In this document: positions 17,735 through 26,000 of the stretch, piece after piece | How positions within the stretch are numbered: the first letter of the stretch is position 1 | Layout of the letters: the number at the start of each line of letters is the position of its first letter | Position numbers and translations under genes: made by a program | Notes under the pieces: generated by a model | Database searches by the model: none | What the model was told of the DNA's origin: nothing | The model's input: only the letters and a program-made list of their open reading frames with translations | Source of the DNA: PALSA-505 sp963762615 | Lineage (GTDB): Bacteria; Actinomycetota; Actinomycetes; Streptosporangiales; Streptosporangiaceae | Reading direction: 5' to 3' | NCBI GenBank assembly: GCA_963762615.1 | Contig: CAVXLG010000013.1 | Location: 1,488,001 to 1,552,000, forward strand | DNA: 64,000 nucleotides

Positions 17735-19675
17735 TCAGGCTGCGCGGGCGGCGGGGATGCCGCCGGGTGGCGGGTTGCGCAGCAGCCAGGCCGGATTGGA
17801 CAGGCCGACGATGGCGCCGCTCGAGTTCAGTACCTGGCTGCGGATGAAGCTACTCCGGCTGTTGTCAACCTTGGTCGTGACCGAGCCGCTGGCCAGATCG
17901 CGGGCCGGGTAGCTGGCGATCACCTGGGTGTTGGCTGCCAGCGCGCTGGTGCCGGCGTAGTCCACGGTGCCCTGTAGCAACTGCACCGAGCCGGCCGCCG
18001 GGACGCTGGTGGCGGTGAGGGCCACCTGCCGGGTCGCAGCCTTGGAGATGCTGACGCTGCCCATCGGGCTGCTGCCGTCGACCAGCAGGTCCAGGCTGCC
18101 CCGGAAGCCGGACAGCGACCCGCACCAGGCCCGCCCCGCGGCGAGCGCGGCCAGCAGGCTGGCCTGGCTGCTGGTGGCCGCCCACGCCCAGGTGATCCAG
18201 TTGTTGACCTCGCCGAACCAGTTCTGCCCCCAGTGGTCATCGCTGGTCCCGTTGCCGGTCAGGAAGAGCGCGTTGCGGGACATGATGTCCCACAGCGCCA
18301 CGTGATGCGCCAGGTCGCATCCTTCACGCAGTTCGTAGCCGACCTCCAGCAGGTCGGCGCCGAGGGCGGCAGGCCTCGACGAGCCCGGCAGCAGTGCCCG
18401 GGCGGTCGCCACCAGCATCTGGTCCTGCCTTGCCTCTTTGAACGGCGGCCGGAAGAAGCTGGCCCCGAAGGGATGGTTGTAGCTGACCAGGCCGTCGTTC
18501 GCGTGGATCTGCGGGACCACCGTGTCGGTCAGGAACTGGGCGTAGTTGCCGAGCCCGACGCCGTTGTAGTCGGGCACGGCCACGCCCGTGCCGAACCAGC
18601 TCATGTGCGGCTGGTCCAGGGACACCTCCAGGCCCTGCTGCTGCTGAACGCTCGGGTACTGCAGGGCCAGGGCGCCCGCCATCTCGGCCTGCTGCCGGAA
18701 GGCGGCATCGCCGCTGAGTGAACGGTTGAACCGCAGGTAGTCGAAGTACCCATCGACCTGGTCGCCCTCGCTGGCCGCGCTCAGCGTCAGCAGGTACAGC
18801 GAGAAGTCGCGGTAGTCCAGATCCGGCCACAACGCGGCGATGTCATCGGACGGCGTGAGGGTCGCGGTGTACCAGTTGTGGCCGCCGGCCGACTTCACCG
18901 GGACCGTGATCACGCCCATGTTTCCCAGCGCGGTCCGGCTCGCTGCTCCATCCGGCACGAACCGGTAGGACAGGCTGTAGTTGCCGGCCGGCCGCAGGCC
19001 CGCCGCCTCGTGGTAGGAGGTGGTGATCAGCAGCTCCAGGTAGCCGTTCTGCCAGCCGCTCTCCAGCAGCACGTCGATCTCCAGGGTCTGCCCGGTGAGA
19101 TTGTCCTGGTAGTTGAACTGGGCGCGCGACGAGTCCGCGAGATAGCCGAACTTGGCGGTCTGCTGGCTGGTGCTCGCGGCGGTCAGGTGCATGCTCCCGC
19201 CGACCACCGGGTCGTTCGGGGAGCAAGGCTGGGAGACGATCCCGCCGCCCGAGCCGGCGGCCAGGGGGCCGCTTTCGACCTGCTCCCACTTCCAGGCGCG
19301 GCCCTGGCCCGGGCCGCCCTTCTCATGGTCCAGGCTGGTGAAGTGGACGGTGTCGCGGTAGCGGGTCCCTTCCATCCGGAAGTCGTGTTCGGTCCACCAC
19401 AGTACGTCCACCGTGTTGGCCGCCGCCTGGAACAGCTGGCTCTGCATCGAGCCGTCGAACTCGCTGAATGAGGAGTGCACGTGCATCGCCATCGAGTACG
19501 CCGCACCGCCGTCCGACGCCACCGGCCGGGCCGCCGATCGCAGCGGGAGCCGCGGGATCTCCCGGAACAGCGCGGTGGCCGCCGCCACCGCGGCCGTCCC
19601 GTGCAGGAAATTACGCCTGGAGAGCCCGGATCCGGCAATTTCCGGCTGATGGCCTGATTGCTGGTCGTCGCACAC
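17735..19675 (-). CDS. Tat-exported PHP-domain metal-dependent protein
   Basis: About 646 aa. The GTG at 19675 is chosen because GGAGAGG lies five bases upstream; an in-frame ATG at 19693 is the alternative. A twin-arginine signal (SRRNFLHG followed by an Ala-rich core) directs export of a folded protein. The PHP metal ligands are visible: HxH in MHVHSSFSE, TEHD in DVLWWTEHDF, a histidine in SYNHPFG, and Asp/His in GTSDDHWG. A long insert (about 150-330) has beta-sandwich character. The substrate is unknown; phosphoesterase activity is a family-level inference. A Tat substrate fits the tatB gene elsewhere in the window. Confidence 0.75.
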   Translation of the reverse strand: MCDDQQSGHQPEIAGSGLSRRNFLHGTAAVAAATALFREIPRLPLRSAARPVASDGGAAYSMAMHVHSSFSEFDGSMQSQLFQAAANTVDVLWWTEHDFRMEGTRYRDTVHFTSLDHEKGGPGQGRAWKWEQVESGPLAAGSGGGIVSQPCSPNDPVVGGSMHLTAASTSQQTAKFGYLADSSRAQFNYQDNLTGQTLEIDVLLESGWQNGYLELLITTSYHEAAGLRPAGNYSLSYRFVPDGAASRTALGNMGVITVPVKSAGGHNWYTATLTPSDDIAALWPDLDYRDFSLYLLTLSAASEGDQVDGYFDYLRFNRSLSGDAAFRQQAEMAGALALQYPSVQQQQGLEVSLDQPHMSWFGTGVAVPDYNGVGLGNYAQFLTDTVVPQIHANDGLVSYNHPFGASFFRPPFKEARQDQMLVATARALLPGSSRPAALGADLLEVGYELREGCDLAHHVALWDIMSRNALFLTGNGTSDDHWGQNWFGEVNNWITWAWAATSSQASLLAALAAGRAWCGSLSGFRGSLDLLVDGSSPMGSVSISKAATRQVALTATSVPAAGSVQLLQGTVDYAGTSALAANTQVIASYPARDLASGSVTTKVDNSRSSFIRSQVLNSSGAIVGLSNPAWLLRNPPPGGIPAARAA

Positions 19676-19991
19676 TGTTACCTCTCCCTTCATGAGCCCG
19701 TCACGGAGAGCCTGATCGGCCTGGTCGCGCGTGTCTTTGCACGCACGTACCTGTCGCGGATCTGACGCGAGGGCACGTCCGGCGGTTGACCCAGGAACCG
19801 TTTACCTTACTGGTTACGACGGCGTTCCAGACTGATAATCAGGAGTCGCCGCTGGTCACCGGATGATAGCCCGGCAGATGAAGCGCCGAATTAACATCTG
19901 CCGGCAACCGGCGGAGAGAGTGCAAAGAAGACCTGGGCGGAACCTCAAACGGGTGCAAATTACACCGGCCGGAGCCCGGGCAGGTCGCTGG
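19676..19991. other. Intergenic stretch without a recognised gene
   Basis: 316 bp between two leftward genes. It is relatively AT-rich around 19795-19880 (TTTACCTTACTGGTTACG), which probably holds the promoter of the PHP gene. No ORF, RNA or repeat was recognised. Confidence 0.4.
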
Positions 19992-20732
19992 TCAGGCCTG
20001 CCGCTCGCTGCGGGCGGCGGGCATGGTGAGCCCGTCGATAGCGCGCACGACCGCGTGCGTGTCGGTCAGGTCGGCGAGCACGGCGTCGGCGCCCGCGGCG
20101 GTGAGCTCAGCGGCAGTGGCACGGCCGCTGGCCACCGCCATCGCCCGGGCGCCGCCGATTCGCGCGGCCGCCACGTCGCGCGGCGAGTCGCCGACGTACA
20201 CGGTGGCCTCTTCGCCCAGGCTGACTCCGCGGGATTCGGCCGCCCGGGAACGCGTCACCCGCAGCAGGGTTCCCTTGGGGTAGGCCTCGGAGCCGAATCC
20301 GCCGATCTCGAGGTCCAGCAGGCCGTCCAGGCCGAACGCGCGCAGCTTGATGATCGCGTTCGGCCGGATCGTCCCGGTAAGCACGCTCTGGATCATGCCG
20401 GGCAGCCTGCCGACCGCGGCCAGCGCCTCTTTCGCGCCGGGAAGCAGGCGGCCCTTCACGGTCAGCAGGTCGCTGCGGGCCTCGAACGCCCTGGCCAGCG
20501 CGTCGGTGTAGCCAGCCAGTTGCGGCTGGGCCTCCCCGGCGCCGGAAAGTTCCGCCGCGTTCAGCGCGAGCGCGTCGAAGAACACCTCGGAGTCGGTACG
20601 CCCGGCCGTCTGCGGGAGCTGTACCAGCCGGCGCCCGGTCACCTGGCGGAACGCGTCCGCGCAGGCGTCGCGGGTCACCTGCCCGACATCGACCAGGGTG
20701 AGGTCGATATTCCACAGGACAAGGCGGTGAAT
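19992..20732 (-). CDS. HAD-superfamily hydrolase, possible ATT start
   Basis: 246 aa if begun at ATT 20732, where GGAGG precedes at about 7 nt and the product starts IHRLVLWNIDLTLVD; no ATG/GTG/TTG exists in frame until well into an upstream repeat. HAD motifs: WNIDLTLVD (motif I), LTGTI (motif II), K in YPKGTLL (motif III), YVGDSPRDV (motif IV). The motif I nucleophile, normally the first Asp of DxD, is Asn here (NID), and the usual Gly of DGT is Leu. Phosphatase activity is therefore doubtful. Upstream lies a three-copy 78-bp repeat. Confidence 0.75.
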   Translation of the reverse strand: MHRLVLWNIDLTLVDVGQVTRDACADAFRQVTGRRLVQLPQTAGRTDSEVFFDALALNAAELSGAGEAQPQLAGYTDALARAFEARSDLLTVKGRLLPGAKEALAAVGRLPGMIQSVLTGTIRPNAIIKLRAFGLDGLLDLEIGGFGSEAYPKGTLLRVTRSRAAESRGVSLGEEATVYVGDSPRDVAAARIGGARAMAVASGRATAAELTAAGADAVLADLTDTHAVVRAIDGLTMPAARSERQA

Positions 20733-20800
20733 TGGGGGCCTCCGGCCCTTGCGGGGAGTTACTGGCCCGATGCTGAGCGGTCGGGAAGCCGCGAGCCTTA

Positions 20801-21011
20801 CCGTACCCGCCGGCGTTGCACGCACCGCTACTGGCTGAGCCCACGGCCCGGCAGCAGTCGGCATGCCGTGAGCTTTCACCGTAATGGCCAACATTGCACG
20901 TACCGCCGCTGGCTGGGCTCACGGTCTGGCAGCAGTCGGCATGCCGTGAGCTTCGCCGTACCGGCCGGCGTTGCACGCACCGCCGCTGGCTGGGCCCACG
21001 GCCCGGCAGCG
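20801..21011. repeat. Three tandem copies of a 78-bp repeat
   Basis: Copies at 20801-20878, 20879-20955 and 20956-21011 (last one partial) share CCGTAC..GCCGGCGTTGCACGCACCGC and GGCAGCAGTCGGCATGCCGTGAGCTT. They lie in the divergent gap between the HAD and USP genes, upstream of both. Confidence 0.85.
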
Positions 21012-21134
21012 GCTCGGCCCCGCCTGCGCGGCCTGGCCACGCCCGCCCGCGCCCGGGCTATCGCGGGCGGTCACGCGAAACCGGCCGGCACCGGGATCGT
21101 CCGAGTCGGGGGCGACGGCTATCCTTGGCGTTCC

Positions 21135-21593
21135 ATGAGCGCCGAAACGTTACCCCCCGCGGACCTGCGCCTTGTCGTCGGGTTCGACGGCTCTCCGCCG
21201 GCCAGCCGGGCGCTCGACGCCGCGGCCCGCCTGATGGCGGGCCGGACGGGCCGCGTCACGGCGGTGTACGTGGCTCACCTGAACAGCGCGGCCATGCTGT
21301 CGGCCGACGCCCTGGCCGAATTGGAGTCCGACTTCGACCAGATCGAGCTGGAGCTTCGCACCACCGTTGACGAGCTGCTGCGCGACCGCGTGCCGGGCTG
21401 GGAGTTCGAGCGGCGCCAGGGCCCGATCGCCGATGAGCTGATAGCGGTGGCTACCTCGGCCCACGACGCCTACCCGGGTGACAGCGTGGCCATCGTGGTC
21501 GGGAGTTCGTCCAGCGCCCTGCACCGGATGGTCGGTTCGGTCGCCGTCAGCCTCGCTCGTCACTCCCCGGTGCCCCTCGTGATCGTGCCTTAG
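21135..21593 (+). CDS. Universal stress protein family
   Basis: 152-aa single-domain UspA-like protein with N-terminal VVGFDGSPPASRALDAA and C-terminal VVGSSSSALHRMVGSVAVSLARHSPVPLVIVP. The nucleotide-binding pattern G-2x-G-9x-G(S/T) is only partly kept (second Gly is Ser), so ATP binding is uncertain. ATG start; TATCCT lies 9 nt upstream. The same frame is open far upstream, but that part is repeat sequence. Confidence 0.85.
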   Translation: MSAETLPPADLRLVVGFDGSPPASRALDAAARLMAGRTGRVTAVYVAHLNSAAMLSADALAELESDFDQIELELRTTVDELLRDRVPGWEFERRQGPIADELIAVATSAHDAYPGDSVAIVVGSSSSALHRMVGSVAVSLARHSPVPLVIVP

Positions 21594-21737
21594 CCGTCCC
21601 GGTCAGGCTCCCCGGGCGGGTGAGGCCGGCGATGAGGCAGCGGGTCGCGAGGGCAGACCACGAGCGCGGTCTGCGGTTGGTCGCCGGTCCACCGTAGCCT
21701 GGCCGCCTGGGGCGACGTCGTACCACCGGGAGGGCCC

Positions 21738-22652
21738 ATGAAGCCGCGGGTCGGCGTGTCGAGCTGCCTGCTCGGCGAGCAGGTCCGGTACGACGGCGGG
21801 CACCGGCGGCACGCGTTTGTCACCGACGTGCTGGGCCCGCACGTTGACTGGGTGCCGTTCTGCCCGGAGATGGCGATCGGGCTGGGCGCCCCCCGCGAGA
21901 CGCTCCGGCTGACCGCCGGCGACCACCTGATCAACCGGAGCCGGACCGCCGACCACACGGCCGCGATGGCGGCTCTCCCGCTGCCCGAACACATCGACGG
22001 CTACGTGTTCAAGGCCAAGTCGCCGAGTTGCGGCATCCGCGACATCCCGCGCTACGACGACCACCAGCAGCCGGTGGACCGGCACGGGCGCGGCGTTTTC
22101 GCGGCCCGGCTGATGACGGCCTTCCCGCTGCTGCCGGTCGAGGACGAGGGACGGCTGACCGATCTGGGGCTGCGCGACGCGTTCGCGGAGCGGATCTTCG
22201 CCCGGGCCCGGCTGCGCGAGCTGTTCGCCGGGTCGTGGCAGCCGCGCGACCTGGTCGCCTTCCACGCCCGGCACAAGCTGCAGATCCTCGCGCATGACCC
22301 GGGCCGCTACCGGCTGGCGGGACGGGTGGCGGCCGAGGCGGGAAGCCGGCCGCGCGCGGGCGTGCAGGCCGAGTACAGCGAGCTGTTCCGTGCGGCGATC
22401 ACCGGCCAGGCCACCCGGGGCCGCCACGTGAACGCGCTGCTGCATGCCTTCAGCCAGATCAGCGGGGTGCTGGATGAAACCAGGCGGATCGACCTGGCGG
22501 ACAGGATCGAGGCCTACCGGCGCGGCGACATGCCGATCGCCGTGCCGATCGCGCTGCTCACCCACCATGCGCGCGGCTACGGACTGAGCTGGCTCGCCGA
22601 GCAGACCTACCTGGCGCCCTGTCCGGCCGCGCTGAAGCTGTCCCGCGGGTGA
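21738..22652 (+). CDS. DUF523 and DUF1722 (YbgA) two-domain protein
   Basis: 304 aa with an N-terminal DUF523 domain (about 1-150) and a C-terminal DUF1722/YbgA domain (about 185-295). Three cysteines, C10 (SSCLLG), C42 (FCPE) and C98 (SPSCGI), match the [4Fe-4S] ligands of TudS-type thiouracil desulfurases, the characterised members of DUF523. A desulfuration role is therefore possible but unproven for the fused form. ATG start has GGAGG upstream. It converges on P5C dehydrogenase with a 6-bp gap. Confidence 0.85.
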   Translation: MKPRVGVSSCLLGEQVRYDGGHRRHAFVTDVLGPHVDWVPFCPEMAIGLGAPRETLRLTAGDHLINRSRTADHTAAMAALPLPEHIDGYVFKAKSPSCGIRDIPRYDDHQQPVDRHGRGVFAARLMTAFPLLPVEDEGRLTDLGLRDAFAERIFARARLRELFAGSWQPRDLVAFHARHKLQILAHDPGRYRLAGRVAAEAGSRPRAGVQAEYSELFRAAITGQATRGRHVNALLHAFSQISGVLDETRRIDLADRIEAYRRGDMPIAVPIALLTHHARGYGLSWLAEQTYLAPCPAALKLSRG

Positions 22653-22658
22653 GCCGGG

Positions 22659-24296
22659 CTAACCCATATGCGGGTAGCGGTAGTCGGTCGGCGGGACGAA
22701 CAACTCCTTGGTCGCGCGGGCGCTCACCCACCGGATGAGGTTGAATATCGAGCCCGCCTTGTCGTCGGTCCCGCTGGCCCTCGCCCCGCCGAACGGCTGC
22801 TGCCCCACCACCGCGCCGGTCGGCTTGTCGTTGATGTAGAAGTTGCCGGCTGAGAACCGGAGTATCTTGTCGGCCTCGACGATGGCCCCCCGGTCCTGGG
22901 CGACGATCGAGCCGGTCAGGGCGTACCGGGCCACGTCCGCGGCCTGCGCGAGCATCTCCGGGTACGCCGTGTCGTCGTAGACGTGCACGGCCAGGATCGG
23001 CCCGAAGTACTCCATGGTGAAGATCTCGTCGGTCGGGTCGGCGCACTCCAGCACGGTGGGCGCCACGAAGTAACCCTCGTTGTCGTCGGCCCGGCCGCCG
23101 GCGAGCACCCGGATCCATCCAGCGGCCTGAGCCCGCTCCAGCGCCGCGGCGTGCTTGGCGAACGCCCGGTCGTCGATGACCGCCCCCATGAACAGCGACA
23201 GGTCTGCCGAGACGTCACCCATGGTCAGCGACTCCACCTGGCCGATGAACTCGTCGCGCACCCGGGGCCATATCGATCGCGGTATGTAGCAGCGGGAGGC
23301 GGCTGAGCACTTCTGCCCCTGGTACTCGAACGCGCCGCGGACCAGCGCCGTGATCAGCACGTCCTGGTCGGCCGAGGAGTGGGCAAAGACGAAGTCCTTG
23401 CCGCCGGTCTCCCCCACCAGCCGCGGGTAGCTCCGGTAGCCGGCGATGTTCTCGCCCACAGTCCGCCACAGGTGCTGGAAGGTGCGGGTCGAGCCGGTGA
23501 AGTGAATGCCGGCCAGATCCGGGTGGGTGAGCGCGACCCTGGACACCGCCTGGCCGTCGCCGGTCACCATGTTGATCACGCCGGGCGGCAGGCCGGCCGC
23601 CTCGAGCACCCGCATGATGAAGTGCGCGGACAGCTGCTGGGTGGGCGAGGGCTTCCACACCACGGTGTTGCCGAGCAGCGCGGGCGTGGTCGGCAGGTTG
23701 CCCGCGATCGAGGTGAAGTTGAACGGCGTGATGGCCAGCACGAACCCCTCGAGCGGGCGGTACTCCATCCGGTTCCAACTGCCGGGGCCCGATTCGGGCT
23801 GCTCGGCGAGCAGCCGCCGGGCGAAGTGGACGTTGAACCGCCAGAAGTCGATCAGCTCGCAGGCCGCGTCGATCTCGGCCTGGATCGGCGACTTGGACTG
23901 GCCGAGGATGGTGGCCGCGTTGACCGTGGACCGCCACGGCCCGGCGAGCAGATCCGCCGCCTTGAGCAGGATCGCGGCCCGGTCGTCGAAGGACAGCGCC
24001 CGCCAGCCCGGCGCCGCCTGGGCCGCGGCGCCGATCGCGGCGGCCACGTCCTGGTCGGTAGCGTTGCCGAGCTGGCCGAGAACATGACGATAGTTGTGCG
24101 GCTGGACCACGTTGATCAGCTCGCCGCCGCCCAGCCGGCGCTGGCCGCCGATGGTCATGGTCAGCTCGGCCTGTCCGCTGGCGAGTTCCTTGATCTTGCT
24201 CTCCAGCGCGGCCCGGTCCTGGCTGCCCGGCGGATACTGCCGGACGGGCTCGTTGACCGGCACCGGCACATTGGTCACGGCATCCATGGTCCTCAT
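22659..24296 (-). CDS. pruA: L-glutamate gamma-semialdehyde (1-pyrroline-5-carboxylate) dehydrogenase
   Basis: NAD-dependent aldehyde dehydrogenase making glutamate from P5C, the last step of proline and ornithine breakdown. 545 aa; catalytic C330 in EYQGQKCSAASR, general base E296 in LVGETGGKDF, oxyanion Asn in TPFNFTSIAGN. The length and the P5CDH-specific C-terminus (GTDDKAGSIFNLIRWVSARATKE) fit the monofunctional enzyme. It cooperates with the ornithine aminotransferase (61.4 kb) and NAD-glutamate dehydrogenase (12-17 kb) in this window. The start may instead be the ATG at 24287. Confidence 0.94.
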   Translation of the reverse strand: MRTMDAVTNVPVPVNEPVRQYPPGSQDRAALESKIKELASGQAELTMTIGGQRRLGGGELINVVQPHNYRHVLGQLGNATDQDVAAAIGAAAQAAPGWRALSFDDRAAILLKAADLLAGPWRSTVNAATILGQSKSPIQAEIDAACELIDFWRFNVHFARRLLAEQPESGPGSWNRMEYRPLEGFVLAITPFNFTSIAGNLPTTPALLGNTVVWKPSPTQQLSAHFIMRVLEAAGLPPGVINMVTGDGQAVSRVALTHPDLAGIHFTGSTRTFQHLWRTVGENIAGYRSYPRLVGETGGKDFVFAHSSADQDVLITALVRGAFEYQGQKCSAASRCYIPRSIWPRVRDEFIGQVESLTMGDVSADLSLFMGAVIDDRAFAKHAAALERAQAAGWIRVLAGGRADDNEGYFVAPTVLECADPTDEIFTMEYFGPILAVHVYDDTAYPEMLAQAADVARYALTGSIVAQDRGAIVEADKILRFSAGNFYINDKPTGAVVGQQPFGGARASGTDDKAGSIFNLIRWVSARATKELFVPPTDYRYPHMG

Positions 24297-24311
24297 AGTG
24301 CCTGGTCCCGG

Positions 24312-24806
24312 TCAGCCGAACAAATAGGGCAGCTCCTGCACGGCGTACCAGAGCAGCTCGTGCCCTTCCGCGCTGTCCACGGTGAATTTCGCGTCGTCGT
24401 CACCGCGGTCGGCTGCGGGGATGGCGGCCGCCGCCGCGCGCACGTCAGCGGCCGCCCCGGGGTCATCCACGTGCGCGGACGCCACCCGGGCCAGCGGCAC
24501 GACGGCACTGATCCGGACCGCGGCGGGCTCGTCGAGACCGCCGCAGCTGCTGACCTGACCGTCGGGAACGTCGGCGGCCAGCGTCACCCGGCGGGGCGGG
24601 GCACTGGCATCGGCGGCGAGCAGCCGCAGCGACGCGCGGGCGGCCACGGCCATCGCGGCGTACTCCAGTTCCTCCAGGTCGCCGCAGGCGTACCACTCGC
24701 GCAGCGCCGGGGTGACGGCGAAGCCGGCCAGCGGCGCCGGGCCGATCTGCCCGGCCTGGAGCGCCGCCGCCAGCGCCGGCATCGTGGACGCCAGATAGAC
24801 GCGCAT
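24312..24806 (-). CDS. DUF6912 family protein
   Basis: 164-aa actinobacterial protein of unknown function (MRVYLASTMPALAAAL..., ALREWYACGDLEELEYAAMAVAARASLRLLAAD). It is commonly found beside P5C dehydrogenase, as here (15-bp gap). Its promoter, ribosome site and first codons are the template of the tandem 107-bp repeats that lie immediately upstream. Confidence 0.8.
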   Translation of the reverse strand: MRVYLASTMPALAAALQAGQIGPAPLAGFAVTPALREWYACGDLEELEYAAMAVAARASLRLLAADASAPPRRVTLAADVPDGQVSSCGGLDEPAAVRISAVVPLARVASAHVDDPGAAADVRAAAAAIPAADRGDDDAKFTVDSAEGHELLWYAVQELPYLFG

Positions 24807-25205
24807 GGCCCCTCAGCTTCTGTGCTGTTGATCAAAGTTTGCCAGCCGGACGAATGGCGCGCAGGCCATCCGACGCAGCGGCCGCGACCCGCGGCAGCCA
24901 GCCAGACGCGCATAGCCTCCCAGGCTCTGTGCTGCTGATCAAAGATTGCCAGCCGGACGAATGGCGCGCAGGCCATCCGACGCAGCGGCCGCGACCCGCG
25001 GCAGCCAGCCAGACGCGCACGGCCCCCCAGGCTCTGTGCTGCTGATCAAAGATTGCCAGCCGGACGACTGACGCGCAGCCCATCCGACGCAGCGGCTGCG
25101 ACTCGCGGCAGCCAGCCAGACGCGCACGGCCCCCCAGGCTCTGTGCTGCTGATCAAAGATTGCCAGCCGGACGACTGGCGCCCAGGCCATCCGACGCAGC
25201 GGCCG
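24796..25205. repeat. Four tandem copies of a 107-bp repeat derived from the DUF6912 gene start
   Basis: The anchor GCCAGCCGGACGA recurs at 24841, 24948, 25055 and 25162, exactly 107 bp apart. On the minus strand each unit carries CTTTGATCAGCAGCACAGAG, a purine-rich Shine-Dalgarno, then ATGCGCGTCTGGCTGGC, a copy of the DUF6912 start region. No spacer diversity, so not CRISPR. The last copy forms the 3' end of the vsr reading frame. Confidence 0.92.
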
Positions 25206-25653
25206 GGCCCGGCGGCGGACCGGCCAGAATGCGGGCGGCGCCGACGGCCGCGACGACGGCTGCCAGCGCCTGCTCCAGGCTCTCGTGCTCCCAGACTCGC
25301 ACGACCTGCCAGCCGGCCGCGGTCAGCGTCTCGTCCGCGGTGCGGTCGCGCTCGACGTTCCGCTGCAGCTTGGGGGTCCAGTACCAGTCGTTGGCCCGCG
25401 GCTTGCTGCCGTGCTGCGGGCAGGCGTGCCAGAAGCAGCCGTCCACGAAGACGGCGACGCGGCGCGCGGTGAAGGCGATGTCAGGGCGGACCCGCCTGCC
25501 GCTGTCCAGGTCGAGCCGGTAGTCCTTGCGGAACCGGTATCCCAGCTGGTGCAGGGCGCGGCGCAGGGCGAGCTCGGGCTTGGTGTCGGTGCGGCGGTTG
25601 GCGCGCATATTCGCGCTGCGGCCCGCGCTGGACGGGTACGGATACTCCGCCAT
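25153..25653 (-). CDS. vsr: Very short patch repair endonuclease (Vsr)
   Basis: Nicks DNA 5' of T in T:G mismatches arising from 5-methylcytosine deamination. 166 aa with the PD-(D/E)XK core: RPDIAF with catalytic D58, VFVDGCFWHACPQHG (C73, H76, C78), then N..YW..KL..N..RD and RVWEHE. The ORF is intact, but its last about 20 residues are encoded by the adjacent 107-bp repeat, replacing the natural end. TAGCGT lies 8 nt before the ATG, as for a leaderless mRNA. No cytosine methyltransferase is in the window. Confidence 0.88.
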   Translation of the reverse strand: MAEYPYPSSAGRSANMRANRRTDTKPELALRRALHQLGYRFRKDYRLDLDSGRRVRPDIAFTARRVAVFVDGCFWHACPQHGSKPRANDWYWTPKLQRNVERDRTADETLTAAGWQVVRVWEHESLEQALAAVVAAVGAARILAGPPPGPAAASDGLGASRPAGNL

Positions 25654-26000
25654 GCCCGCCTACGCTAGCCGGTCGCCGGGCGCCATGGTTGTCGATGTGC
25701 CATCGCCGACGCTATAGGGGAGGCAATGGCACATCCACCACGCGGCCGAGGCCCGGCGGAGCTAGCCCAGCGGGAGACCGAGGAGGCCGGAGAGCCTGGC
25801 AGCGGCGGGTAGCGCCCACCACGCGGCCAGTGCGGATGCTCCGCCATGTCCGCCGGCGCTGGCCGGTCGCCGGGCGCCATGGTTGTCGATGTGCCATCGC
25901 CGACGCTATAGGGGAGGCCATGGCACATCCACCGCACGGCCGAGGCCCGGCGGAGCTAGCCCAGCGGGAGACCGAGGAGATCGGAGAGCCTGGCAGCGGT
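25640..26000. repeat. 194-bp tandem duplication between vsr and a HAD gene
   Basis: Copy 1 starts near 25640 and copy 2 near 25834; the segment GGTCGCCGGGCGCCATGG recurs at 25671 and 25865. Copy 2 contains the 3' end of the HAD gene, and copy 1 overlaps the vsr start, so the unit spans a gene boundary. Each copy holds an inverted repeat GATGTGCCAT/ATGGCACATC (25694-25735 and 25888-25929, 22-nt loop). Confidence 0.9.

Noticed and set aside
24796..25205. CRISPR array
   Set aside because: The 107-bp units are contiguous and nearly identical with no variable spacers, and no cas genes are near; the RecB-like nuclease at 40 kb is an orphan family member.
25665..25937. 90-aa leftward ORF between vsr and the HAD gene
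   Set aside because: Arises from the 194-bp duplication copying the vsr start; no separate family or promoter.
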